Below are positions 1-8,530 of a stretch of DNA of 49,579 nt, piece by piece. The stretch's first letter is position 1. The number at the start of each line of letters is the position of its first letter. The DNA lies in the NCBI GenBank assembly GCA_031266795.1, contig JAISAI010000042.1, forward strand, positions 1-49,579. Direction: 5' to 3'. Under the pieces are notes generated by a model, which was given only the letters and a program-made list of their open reading frames with translations, searched no databases and had not been told where the DNA came from. The translations under genes and the position numbers were made by a program. The DNA comes from Eubacteriales Family XIII. Incertae Sedis bacterium (GTDB lineage Bacteria > Bacillota > Clostridia > Peptostreptococcales > Anaerovoracaceae).

Positions 1-3000
1 CCTCCCACGTGCCGCTTTCCGTCAGCGTGAGCGTCTCGCCCGTGTCCACGCCGTTCACGAAGACCTGATAGAGGTCGCCGCCCACGTTCGTGTCGCCGCG
101 CAGCGTCAGCATGTACGTAGCTTTGTAGCCTCCGACGTCCGCTTCGTCCGAGACGTAGGGCAGGTAATATCTTACGGCGCCGCCCTGCCTCAGCGTGACG
201 GCCGCGTCCGTCAAAGCGGTGTCGTACGTGAGGTCAAACGTGGCGTCGTAGTACGGGACTGTCGCAGAGCGCTGGACTGCGATGCTCATGTCGAGCTCGA
301 ATCCCGTGGGCTCGCCGTTGATATAGACATTCCACTTGTTGGCCGCGCCTGTCGCTTCGTCGAGATAGACGGGCGCCGTGTAATCCATCTTCTCCGGAGC
401 CGCGTTCCACGTGAGCGGAATCGTGGCGGCCGCGCCGCGCAGCGTCACCGCTCCTACGCTCGTGTTTATATTATTTACCTTCGTCGTGACCGTGGCCGTG
501 TAGAAGTTGAGCGTCGTGCTCGTGTTCGGCGCGCCGTTCACGACGATCGTGCGCCCGGTCGCCGCGCCGTCGACGTAGACGTCGTACGTCCCGGCGATGA
601 CGCCGTGGTCGGTGTATCCCGGATGGTTCGTCTGATAATAGTAGTAGCCGCCGGCAGTGTAGTAAGAGAGCGTGTAGCGCGCCGCGCCGCCCTGCCGCAG
701 CGTGACGGCCCTGCCCGCGTAGGCCTTGCCGTCGAGGAGCACCTTCACCTCCACGCGCCAAGGCGTCGGCGTCCACTTCGCGTACAGCGTGGTGTTCGCC
801 GCGAATGCGTGGTTGCTCAGGCCCGCGAGGCTGCCGTTCGCGGGGAGGTACTGCGTCCCCGAGCCGTTCTGGCCCGTGTAATAGCCGCCGAAGTCGTAGT
901 TTGGCCACGTCGGGAGCGCGATCTGGCCGAGGGGCGGGGGCGTCGCGGCCGCGTCGCCGTACCAGCCTGTGTCGTACTTCTCGTAGATGGCCGCCGTACC
1001 GGCCGAGCCCGTCGCGCCGGCCTTGTTCAGCGTGACGGCGAACACGCGCGGCTCCCACTGCGCGTACAGCGTCGCGTCGTCGGGCAGGCACCACGAGCCG
1101 TTCTGCGTCGTGTACGTACCGCCGCCCGCGCTATAGACGAAGCTGCCTTGGTTGTTGATGATCTGGACGCCGTCCGCGGTGTAAAAGCCCATGAAGCTCC
1201 AGCCCGTCAGCGAGGCCGTGAGCGTGGAGGTGTACGGGACGCCGGCGGTGACTTTGATCTCTCCCGGCACGCCCGTGGGGGAGCTCGAGGCCGAGCCCGG
1301 CCGGTTGCCGTCGAATTTGATCGTGTACAGCGAGTTTTTGTCCGTGTCCTTGCCCACGCGGTTCGCCGGCTTGCCGTTGATGTCGCCGGCAGCCGTGAGC
1401 GTCGGGACGGTGGCGGTGGTAGCTACGTTGACCGTGCCGCCCGTGCCGGAGTGGCCGGCGGCGCCGCCGGCGCCGCCGTAGCCGCCGGAGGCAGAGATAC
1501 GACTACTGTGGAAGTATTTGTAACTATTCTGCACGCCGCCGCCGTCCGCGCCATCCGGGGCGCCTTTGCCGCCAGCGCCGCCACCGCCTGAGACGACAAG
1601 GTAGCCACCTGATATCGTAAAACCCATACCAACAATGAGCGAGCCAGCACCGCCGCCGCTTCCGCCTGCTCCACCGCCAGCTCCTCCAGAGCCTACGAAG
1701 GCGCCGGAGCCTCCTCCGCCGGGCGCACCTCCTCCTCCGCCGCCGCCTGCCTGTGTGAAAGGAATCGACGTATCGGCATATTCTCCCGCATTGCCCGCGT
1801 TGCTACTGCCGCCGGCGCCACCCGCTCCCGAGAATCGCGCGTTATCGAGGACAGAGAGTTCGCCCGCGACTGCGGAATTCGCTCCCGCACCGCCCGCCTG
1901 TCCGTTCATTCCTGAACTGCCAAACTCCACACCACTAATAGTCCAACTTCTTGTTATTCTACCCTTGCCTTTGAGTGAACCACCGTCCGCCTGTTCGGCC
2001 ACTCCGGCGCCGCCGTGGGCGCCGTCCGTGCCAACACCGGCGCCTCCTCCTCCGCCGCCGCTCGACGACGCTCCGCCAGCGCCACCAGTTAGCACGTAGG
2101 TTGAGTTATACTGATTGGTACCGGTATTAGCATACGTTCCATTCCCCCCATTTGCATAGCTCGTCCCCGCGACGGAGCCCTTCCCGCCGTAGACGACAAG
2201 CTGGCCGGCGCCGCGCACATAGAGGTAGCTGCCCGAGGGCAGCAGGATGGCGGCCTTGCCGCCGTTCGCGCCTGTGGCATTGCCGCCGCGCACGGTCAGC
2301 GTCAGGCCGTTCGGGATGTAGAGCACGGCGGGGTTCGACGCGTCCGCGTTTGCGGCGACCTTGAGGCCGTTGTTGTTCGCGTCGCCCGTGATGGTCGTGT
2401 TGGCTGTGATCGTGTAGACGTTGTGTCTTTCCAAGGTGTGGTGTTTGTCGCTCGCGTAGAGGGTAGTAGCGGACGTATAGTCGTCCGGACCGAGCACGAC
2501 GTACTTCGAGAAGTGCGTCGTCTGGAAGGTGTAGGCGCGGCTGTCGTCAGAGAGCCTGCCCGGCATTTTCTCGAAGGTTTCGTCGTCCGCGAGGTAGTAG
2601 ACGGAAGCGCCGGACGCGTCCATGCCGCGCGGTACGTCTATGGTCACGGCGACCTCGCCCGAGGGCTGGGCGGCCGCGCCCGAGGCGTCAGCCAGCGAGA
2701 TATCGAGAGGCAGGGCTACGGTGAGGCCGGGCGTGAGGCCTTCGGCTTCGGCGATATGCGTGAGGGTTTCGAGGGAAATAGGGTTGTTTTCTTCAATACC
2801 GTCATTGCGAGGAGCGTCAGCGACGAAGCAATCTTTGCTCGAAGTCAGCCGCATAGATTGCTTCGCTTCGCTCGCAATGACGTTGTTTTGCTTCGGATCT
2901 GCGGGAATGGATTCCGGGACGGAGCCCGGAATGACGTTGTTTTTTTCAGAGTTGTTTAGGCCGGTGTCGCTTGGGCCAGGATCGAGGGTGTTATTTGAAT

Positions 3001-3464
3001 CATTAACAAATTTTGCCCCCCCCCTGAGCATTCATAGAGCCATAAGGTTCATCCGGGGATGTACTGGTTTGCATTTTGGCGGGGGCGATGCCCGCTGTGG
3101 CGGCGTCAGGCAGAGGGGTGTCCTTTATGTCCGCGCTCGCCGTGGCGGCGAGTACCGTCACCTCGTTGTTGTCGCTCGTCAGCATGCCGTACAGGAAGTC
3201 GTCGGACGTCCCGGGCACGGGCTCGATGCCGCGCCCACCGTCGCTGACGGCAGGAGTGGAGGCCTCGGCCACAGCCCCGTCAGGCAGGGCAGCGGCAGTC
3301 ACGGGAGCGATAGAAACGTGCACTTTCGGCGCGGCGTCCGTATCAAGCACGCCGCCAAGCAGCAGAGCAAGCACGACGGCCAACACAGGGAGGACGAAAA
3401 GGGCAACACGAAGCCGCTTCTCCCTATTCGACAAAGATAATACCAACCCGTTCATGATTTTCAT
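1..3464 (-). CDS. Large Gly-rich surface protein with InlB-type repeats; frame broken by a G9 tract; runs off the left edge
   Basis: The minus strand starts at ATG 3464 behind a GGAGAG ribosome site (3469-3474). It encodes a short cytoplasmic start, a hydrophobic segment (about residues 20-42, signal or anchor) and a Pro/Ala/Thr-rich stretch. It then reaches nine Gs (3016-3024), where the frame stops at 3003. Shifting by -1 (or +2) at the tract opens a frame that I read without any stop down to base 1, about 1,150 residues in total. The downstream part holds a palindromic-element segment, a Gly-rich region (roughly 1420-2200), two InlB/Listeria-Bacteroides type repeats ending in LYAQW and LYAKW, and two related modules with the motif VTLRQGG. 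The C terminus lies outside the window. It is probably an exported adhesin-like protein. Phase variation and a sequencing error in the tract are both possible explanations of the break. Confidence 0.75.
2800..2882. repeat. Palindromic repeat element inserted in frame in the surface protein
   Basis: The left arm begins CGTCATTGCGAG and reaches GAAGCAATCT; the right arm begins AGATTGCTTCG and ends CTCGCAATGACG. The arms are near-perfect reverse complements over about 28 bases and give a long hairpin of 83 bp. From memory, this CATTGCGAG/GAAGCAATCT type occurs as dispersed palindromic repeats in several bacteria, including elements inserted inside genes in Rickettsia. Here it is translated without a stop in the surface-protein frame (VIASEAKQS...). 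Confidence 0.75.
2883..2946. repeat. Second short palindromic element (ATTCCGGG type) next to the first
   Basis: ATTCCGGG (2911-2918) pairs with CCCGGAAT (2925-2932), and the block continues to ATGACG. It abuts the 83-bp element. Copies of GTTGTTTT at 2783-2790, 2882-2889 and 2936-2943 bound both elements and encode Asn-Asn each time, as if each insertion duplicated or carried this octamer. Confidence 0.6.
3003..3464 (-). CDS. N-terminal fragment of the surface protein as read in the present tract length
   Basis: This is the 153-residue product expected if the nine-G tract is real and no slippage occurs. It contains the hydrophobic export/anchor segment (REKRLRVALFVLPVLAVVLA) and an Ala/Thr-rich stalk, and ends GGGKIC immediately after the tract. 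It has no domain of its own, so I treat it as the phase-off product of the larger gene rather than an independent protein. Confidence 0.6.
   Translation of the reverse strand: MKIMNGLVLSLSNREKRLRVALFVLPVLAVVLALLLGGVLDTDAAPKVHVSIAPVTAAALPDGAVAEASTPAVSDGGRGIEPVPGTSDDFLYGMLTSDNNEVTVLAATASADIKDTPLPDAATAGIAPAKMQTSTSPDEPYGSMNAQGGGKIC
3016..3024 (-). repeat. Nine-G homopolymer inside the surface-protein coding sequence
   Basis: Nine consecutive C on the plus strand (G on the coding strand) fall in codons CAG-GGG-GGG-GGC. Eight or eleven Gs would join the N-terminal export segment to the long downstream frame; nine gives a stop four codons later. This is the usual geometry of a slipped-strand phase switch. 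Confidence 0.7.
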
Positions 3465-3502
3465 CGTACTCTCCAGTTCCCTATCCCCTCAGTTTTCTCA
3501 TA

Positions 3503-3584
3503 TTACGCCGTGCGGACGGAACGTCCGCGGGGCGATTGCCATCGCCCCCTACGATTTATACGTCATGTTACGCCGTGCGGACGG
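3503..3584. repeat. Intergenic hairpin block with a 17-bp direct repeat
   Basis: The 17-mer TTACGCCGTGCGGACGG occurs at 3503-3519 and 3568-3584. Between the copies lie two tight hairpins: GCGGACG-gaa-CGTCCGC (3512-3528) and GGGGCGAT-tgcc-ATCGCCCC (3529-3548). This looks like a dispersed intergenic repeat in the leader of the surface-protein gene. I see no gene between 3465 and 3763. Confidence 0.6.
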
Positions 3585-3658
3585 CCAAGGACGCCAGCCC
3601 CCACAAAACGCACCAGCCGAACAAGCGCTCAGCGCACCCATTAAGCCATATATAATTT

Positions 3659-3686
3659 ATTATACCCAAAAAGAAGGCAAGTTAAA
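3659..3686 (-). promoter_or_regulatory. Candidate promoter of the surface-protein gene
   Basis: Read on the minus strand, TTTAAC (3681-3686), a 16-bp spacer and TATAAT (3659-3664). The leader would be nearly 200 bases long and would include the hairpin block. Confidence 0.4.
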
Positions 3687-3763
3687 CACATTCATAAAAA
3701 TTTTTCGTTACGGGGCTGTGACAGGCGTCATTTACAAAAAGCGGCTACCACCCATCCATTCGG

Positions 3764-4738
3764 TCACGGCATGCCGCTGATCGCCTCGGCCGTGCCTGCG
3801 TCCGTTACGAGGACGTCGAAGAGTTTTGCGCGCGACGCGCCTCTGATGGACTCCGCCTTGTACGGGCCTCCCGCAACGCCTATGACGAGCGGCGTTCGCC
3901 TCAAATCGTCCGTGCTGATGGAAAGCAGCCTGCCCTCTATGCTGAGGATGCCCGTGTTCCCGTCTTTATCGTAGAATCTCGCGCATACGTTCCCGACGCA
4001 TTTCTTCTCCCTGATCTCATCCACGACCGCGCCGATAGATTTCTCTATCCCTATGGTCGTGCTGTGTTCGACGTCCCCGTCTATCCCGACGATCGCGACA
4101 TCGAGCGCGGACATCTTTTCGAACGATTCCGAAATACCGGGGGCGCGCATCATCGTCACGGCGTCTTTCTTGCTCCGCGCCAATATCGGCGCGTGTATCA
4201 TGGCTATCTTCGAACGGTCATAGTTTGTGGCGATCGTCTCGCAAAGCGAATTCGCGAACAAGGTATAGCTGCTGCTTTCATCCGTACTGAACCCGCCCAT
4301 GAGCGAAACAAATTCCGGCTCTATCACCGACCGGTCCGGGTGCAGGTATTTGGCCATGGCCTGCAGCGTGTTGCCCCAGCCGACGCCGATGCGCATCTTC
4401 GATGAAATGAGGGTTGCAAAATACTTGGCCGCCGCCTCCCCGATGCCCTGATTCACCGCCTCGCCGGGTTTCCCCTTTGTATCGACGATCTTGACGTCTT
4501 TCAGCTCGAGCTTTTTGCAGAGCTCCTGCTCGAGGGATATATAGCGCTCGCTTTGGCGAATGTCATTGATAGAGATCGTAATGATATGTTCCGCGCGCGC
4601 CTCCTGGAGCAGCTTGTTCAGCGTCGGCCTCGATATATTCAGCAGCGCGGCAATGTCGGAAAGGCGCCTGTTCTCCCTATACAGCAGATGGGCCGCCTTC
4701 AGCTTTAGATAGTATCGCTCTTCTTTCGAAATATACAT
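3764..4738 (-). CDS. SorC/DeoR-family sugar-responsive transcriptional regulator (SorC1)
   Basis: The 324-residue protein has an N-terminal helix-turn-helix (about residues 18-45, LSDIAALLNISRPTLNKLL) and a C-terminal SorC-type phosphosugar-binding domain that contains the family's VGWGNTL segment. I start at ATG 4738 (MYISKEERYY), which has GAGG just upstream, rather than ATG 4771, which would overlap the dehydrogenase gene ending at 4749. It is the last gene of the dehydrogenase operon and probably senses a phosphorylated intermediate of this island. Whether it or SorC2 binds the shared CAATTGAC promoters cannot be told from sequence. A LacI-type protein is excluded by the domain order. Confidence 0.88.
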   Translation of the reverse strand: MYISKEERYYLKLKAAHLLYRENRRLSDIAALLNISRPTLNKLLQEARAEHIITISINDIRQSERYISLEQELCKKLELKDVKIVDTKGKPGEAVNQGIGEAAAKYFATLISSKMRIGVGWGNTLQAMAKYLHPDRSVIEPEFVSLMGGFSTDESSSYTLFANSLCETIATNYDRSKIAMIHAPILARSKKDAVTMMRAPGISESFEKMSALDVAIVGIDGDVEHSTTIGIEKSIGAVVDEIREKKCVGNVCARFYDKDGNTGILSIEGRLLSISTDDLRRTPLVIGVAGGPYKAESIRGASRAKLFDVLVTDAGTAEAISGMP

Positions 4739-4748
4739 CTTCGCCTCA

Positions 4749-6533
4749 TTACAGGTGAATAGCTTTGCCATTGACGCCGAGGAAGGCCTCCATCAAGGTC
4801 TCGCTGAGCGTCGGATGCGGATGGATGGTCCCGCCGGCGACGGCCGCCGTGGACTCGAGACTCATCGCCATGACGGCTTCCTCGATAAGGCTTGACGCGT
4901 CGGCCCCTATGATGTGCACCCCGAGTATCTCATCCCAGCGGTCGTCCTTTATCACCTTGACGAAGCCCTCGGTCTTTCCGAGCGTGAGGGCCTTGCCGTT
5001 CGCCGCGTAGGGGAAGCGGTACACGGAATACGGCAGGCCTTTCCCCTTTGCCTGCCCCTCCGTCAAGCCCACGCTCGCTATCTCCATGTCCGCGAATATG
5101 CACGACGGCATGAGGCCCGGGCCGGGGGCGTTCACTCCCGTGAACATATGCTCAACGGCGAGTATCCCCTGCTCTGAGGCGGCGTGGGCGAGCTGATGCC
5201 TCCCGGTAATATCGCCGATGGCGTACACGCCCTCCACGTCCGTCCGCATGTAGGCGTCCGTGACGATATAGCCCTTTTCGTCGAGCGATACGCCGAGCGA
5301 TGAAAACGCCGACTGGTCGGGGCTCCGGCCCACTGCCTCGAGCACAATCCCTGCTTTGACCATCCCGCCGTCCGACAAGGTGATCTCGTATCCCTTGCCC
5401 GTTTTTTTAATATCGTCCGCCGTGACGCCGGCCCTGATGTCTACGCCGTCGCCCTTCATCTTGTACGCCAAGGCCTCGGCGACGTCGCGATCCACGGCCG
5501 GGAGTATGCCCGGCATGAGCTCGATGATCGTCGTCTTGACGCCGAAGGCGTTCAGTATGCCCGCGATCTCGCAGCCGATCACGCCGCCGCCGATGATGGC
5601 GATGGACGCCGGGAGCTTGTCGAGCGAGAGGGCTTCGTCTGTCGTCATGATCGGCGTCTTCGACTTCACAACGGAAGCGGGGACGGCGCCGCTCGCGATG
5701 AGTATGAACGCGGCGCGGTACTCCTTCTTGCCCACTTTTACCTTGTGCGCCTCTGTCACGTGGGCCTTGCCCTTCAGTATATCTATCCCGTTTTTCAACA
5801 GCAGGCTTTCCACGTTGCCGCGCAGCTGCCCTATGACGGCGTCCTTGCGCGCCTTGATTTTCTTCCAGTTGAAGCCCACTTTATCGGCCACTATGCCGAG
5901 CGAAGCGGCGTCCTTGACGTCCTTGTAGCGCTTGGCGCTCGAGTAGAACGCTTTCGTGGGGATGCATCCCCTGTTGAGGCAGGTGCCGCCTATCTCGTTT
6001 TTTTCCACGATGGCCACATGCGCGCCGAGCTGGGCCGCGCGGATAGCCGAGACGTAGCCGCCGGGGCCCGAGCCGATCACGACGAGGTCGTAGTCAAATG
6101 CGCCTTTCGGACGTTCCGCCTTGCTGACGGCTCCGCCGGCCGTGCCGGCGCCGGCGGCGGCGTCAGCGCGCGCCGCGGGGACCATTCTCGGCGGATCGCC
6201 GGCGACGGGCGCGGCAGACGCGGCGCTGGGGCCCGCGGACGCTTCGTCCGCAGTATCCGGGTCGGGCGAGGCAGGAAGCTCCGGCGCTTCCTCTCCTTCC
6301 TCGCCTATGAAGGCGACAGGCTCGTTGACATTGACCCTGTCGCCCTCGAAATGATATATCTTCAGCAGTGTTCCCGACAGCAGCGAGTCGACCTCAAGCG
6401 TGGTCTTGTCCGTCTCCGTTTCAAATATGTAGTCGCCCTTCTCTATGACGTCGCCTTCGCCTACGAGCCATTTTGTGACGACGCCTTCCGTCATGGTCAT
6501 GCCGAGCTTCGGCATCATGATAAAGTCGCCCAT
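4749..6533 (-). CDS. lpdA: Dihydrolipoyl dehydrogenase (E3) with an N-terminal lipoyl domain
   Basis: The 594-residue flavoprotein reoxidises dihydrolipoyl groups of a 2-oxoacid or acetoin dehydrogenase complex with NAD. Residues 1-80 form a lipoyl domain with the lipoylation site ETDKTT (Lys43). An Ala/Pro-rich linker (about 82-140) leads to the E3 body: FAD motif GSGPGG, redox disulfide CLNRGC (Cys185/Cys190), NAD motif GGGVIG and the C-terminal His-Glu dyad in HPHPTLSE. The fused lipoyl domain is known from some clostridial acetoin-dehydrogenase E3 proteins. It matters here because the adjacent E2 has none. Start ATG 6533 follows GGAGAG and lies one base after the E2 stop. Confidence 0.95.
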   Translation of the reverse strand: MGDFIMMPKLGMTMTEGVVTKWLVGEGDVIEKGDYIFETETDKTTLEVDSLLSGTLLKIYHFEGDRVNVNEPVAFIGEEGEEAPELPASPDPDTADEASAGPSAASAAPVAGDPPRMVPAARADAAAGAGTAGGAVSKAERPKGAFDYDLVVIGSGPGGYVSAIRAAQLGAHVAIVEKNEIGGTCLNRGCIPTKAFYSSAKRYKDVKDAASLGIVADKVGFNWKKIKARKDAVIGQLRGNVESLLLKNGIDILKGKAHVTEAHKVKVGKKEYRAAFILIASGAVPASVVKSKTPIMTTDEALSLDKLPASIAIIGGGVIGCEIAGILNAFGVKTTIIELMPGILPAVDRDVAEALAYKMKGDGVDIRAGVTADDIKKTGKGYEITLSDGGMVKAGIVLEAVGRSPDQSAFSSLGVSLDEKGYIVTDAYMRTDVEGVYAIGDITGRHQLAHAASEQGILAVEHMFTGVNAPGPGLMPSCIFADMEIASVGLTEGQAKGKGLPYSVYRFPYAANGKALTLGKTEGFVKVIKDDRWDEILGVHIIGADASSLIEEAVMAMSLESTAAVAGGTIHPHPTLSETLMEAFLGVNGKAIHL

Positions 6534-6534
6534 A

Positions 6535-7488
6535 CTACTCTCCTTCCAACATCGATGGATGTTCGATGTACTCTTTCAGATCCTTCATGAATTTCTCTCC
6601 CGTCGTGCCGTCTATCACGCGGTGGTCGACCGTGAGGCTGAGCCCCGCGATGGGCCTGATGCCTATATTGCCGTCCACGGGGACCACCTTGTCCTCTATG
6701 TTCCCGACGCCGAGGATGGCGGTCTCGGGAAGATTGATGATCGGCGTGAAAAACCGCACGGGGGACACGCCGAGATTGGATATGGTGAACGTCCCTCCCG
6801 AAAACTCGTCCGGCTTCAGGCTCCCGCTCCTCGCCTTCGACACGAGGTCGGCGCGGCGGGCCACGATCCCCTCAAAGTCCAGCGTCTGCACATTCTTGAT
6901 ATTCGGCACGATGAGCCCGTTCTCGCCGAGCGAAACGGCGAGGCCGATATTCACGGCGCCCTTGAGCAGGATATGGTCGCCCATAAAGCTGGAATTGACC
7001 ATGGGGTTTTTCAGGAGGGCCAAGCAGCACGCCCGGATGAATATATCCGAGTACGTGGGCTTGATCCCCGTCGCGGCAAGGCAGCTCTCCGTTTTCTCTT
7101 TGAAATACGCTTTCAAGGACAGGCAGTCCGCCTCCATCATCATCGTGTATTGCGGCGAGGTACTCATGCTTTCGCTCATACGCTCCGCGATGGTGCGGCG
7201 CATGCCGTCAAGCGGCAGCACGCGGTCATTCCCGAGCCGGTCCCTGTAAGCGAGCACGTCGGCCTTCGCGATCACCTCCTTGCCCGCAACATCCGAAATA
7301 TCCACGCCGAGGTACTTCGCCACGGCGCGCGCGAGGTGCGTCGATCTGCCGCCGCGATACGAGCGCACGTCGCTCAGCTGGACGTAGGGCAAGGAAGCAA
7401 AGGCGCCCGAGCCCTTCACGCCGGCTATGTTTATCCCTCTCTCGCCGGCCGCCCTTATCGCGGCCGGAGTCGCTGCCTGTATCGCCAT
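6535..7488 (-). CDS. Dihydrolipoamide acyltransferase (E2) lacking a lipoyl domain
   Basis: The 317-residue protein transfers the acyl group from lipoyl to CoA. It begins directly with a peripheral-subunit-binding motif (ATPAAIRAAGERGINIAGVKGSG, about 6-40), followed by a second similar motif (about 50-80, THLARAVAKYLGVDISDV). The catalytic domain ends with DHRVIDG (His289, Asp293). E2 proteins normally carry one or more N-terminal lipoyl domains; none is present, and the missing swinging arm is on the neighbouring E3. The gene lies in an E1alpha-E1beta-E2-E3 operon and ATG 7488 has a GGAGG site. The family fits acetoin or pyruvate dehydrogenase complexes. Confidence 0.92.
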   Translation of the reverse strand: MAIQAATPAAIRAAGERGINIAGVKGSGAFASLPYVQLSDVRSYRGGRSTHLARAVAKYLGVDISDVAGKEVIAKADVLAYRDRLGNDRVLPLDGMRRTIAERMSESMSTSPQYTMMMEADCLSLKAYFKEKTESCLAATGIKPTYSDIFIRACCLALLKNPMVNSSFMGDHILLKGAVNIGLAVSLGENGLIVPNIKNVQTLDFEGIVARRADLVSKARSGSLKPDEFSGGTFTISNLGVSPVRFFTPIINLPETAILGVGNIEDKVVPVDGNIGIRPIAGLSLTVDHRVIDGTTGEKFMKDLKEYIEHPSMLEGE

Positions 7489-7539
7489 TTGCCCTCCGTT
7501 ACCATTACATTATCCCTCAATTACCACTATGCCTCAACG

Positions 7540-8517
7540 CTACGCGAGCAGCCCCTTGACGCATGCATAGATCGTATCCGGCTGGGGCACGACCTGCATC
7601 TCGAGCTGCGGGGAATACGGGATAGGTATGTCCTCCCCTCCCAGTCTGCGCACAGGCCTGTCGAGATAGAAGAACGCTTCGCTGTCCCCGATGAGCGACG
7701 CGACCTCCGCGCCAACCCCGAATTTCTGGACGCCCTCATGCGTCACAAGCGCCTTTCCCGTCTTCTTCACGGAAGCTATGATGGCGTCCGTGTCAAGGGG
7801 CGACAAGGTGCGCAGATCGAGCACCTCCGCGTCTATGCCGTCTTTCTCGAGCATTTCCGCCGCTTTCAGCGCTTTCAGCGCCGTCAGGGAGTAGCTGATG
7901 ATCGTGACGTCCTTTCCCTCGCGCATGACGTTCGCCTTGCCGATGGGGAGCACGTATTCCTCTTCGGGAACCTCGCCCTTCGTGCTGTACAGCAGCTTGT
8001 GCTCATAGAACAGTATCGCGTTATCCTCGCGGATCGCTGATTTCAGCAAGCCTTTCGCGTCATAGGGCGTCGAGGGCATCACGACCTTGAGCCCGGGTAC
8101 GTGGCAAAACCATGCCTCGAGCGACTGTGAGTGCTGGGCCGCCGCCCCGGTCCCGCTGCCGGCGGGCGTGCGGATAACAAGCGGGATCGTGACCTGGCCC
8201 CCGAGCATGAATCTGGCCTTTGCCGCTTGGTTTGTGATGAGATCCATAGCGCAGGTGACAAAATCCGAAAACATGTACTCCACGACCGGGCGATAGCCGG
8301 CCATCGCCGCGCCGATAGCCACGCCCGTGAAACCGCCCTCCGATATGGGGGTGTCTATGAGGCGTTCATCCCCGAACTCGTCGAGAAACCCGCGCGTCAC
8401 GCCGAAGCAGCCGCCGTACACGCCCATGTCCTCCCCGATCATGAACACCTTCTCGTCGCGCCGCATCTCTTCTTTCAACGCGTCCGAGACCGCCTGTAAA
8501 TAGGTAATTTCACTCAT
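7540..8517 (-). CDS. Thiamine-dependent dehydrogenase complex E1 component, beta subunit
   Basis: The product is the transketolase-like beta subunit of a branched-chain/acetoin-type E1. It has the expected MSEITYLQAVSDALKEEM start, the GEDMGVYGGCFGVTRG segment and a C-terminal transketolase domain ending in EDIPIPYS. I use ATG 8517, nine bases after AGGAGG, rather than the upstream ATG at 8580, whose extra 21 residues are encoded opposite the end of E1alpha and do not resemble the family. It forms the TPP site together with the alpha subunit encoded just upstream. Substrate may be acetoin, pyruvate or a related alpha-hydroxyketone; family membership alone does not decide. Confidence 0.93.
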   Translation of the reverse strand: MSEITYLQAVSDALKEEMRRDEKVFMIGEDMGVYGGCFGVTRGFLDEFGDERLIDTPISEGGFTGVAIGAAMAGYRPVVEYMFSDFVTCAMDLITNQAAKARFMLGGQVTIPLVIRTPAGSGTGAAAQHSQSLEAWFCHVPGLKVVMPSTPYDAKGLLKSAIREDNAILFYEHKLLYSTKGEVPEEEYVLPIGKANVMREGKDVTIISYSLTALKALKAAEMLEKDGIDAEVLDLRTLSPLDTDAIIASVKKTGKALVTHEGVQKFGVGAEVASLIGDSEAFFYLDRPVRRLGGEDIPIPYSPQLEMQVVPQPDTIYACVKGLLA

Positions 8518-8530
8518 TTGCTGTTTCCTC

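Noticed and set aside
471-1094. Minus-strand open frame of 207 codons
   Set aside because: It is another frame of the stop-free surface-protein reading and is made of Arg-rich low-complexity sequence.
605-2364. Several long open frames on the plus strand opposite the surface-protein gene (605-1591, 1635-2099 and others)
   Set aside because: They are Arg/Pro/Ala-rich, lack ribosome sites and known domains, and mirror the Gly-rich coding frame on the minus strand.
6445-8040. Long plus-strand frame opposite the dehydrogenase operon
   Set aside because: Its complement encodes textbook E2 and E1beta proteins; the plus frame is His/Arg-rich without domains.
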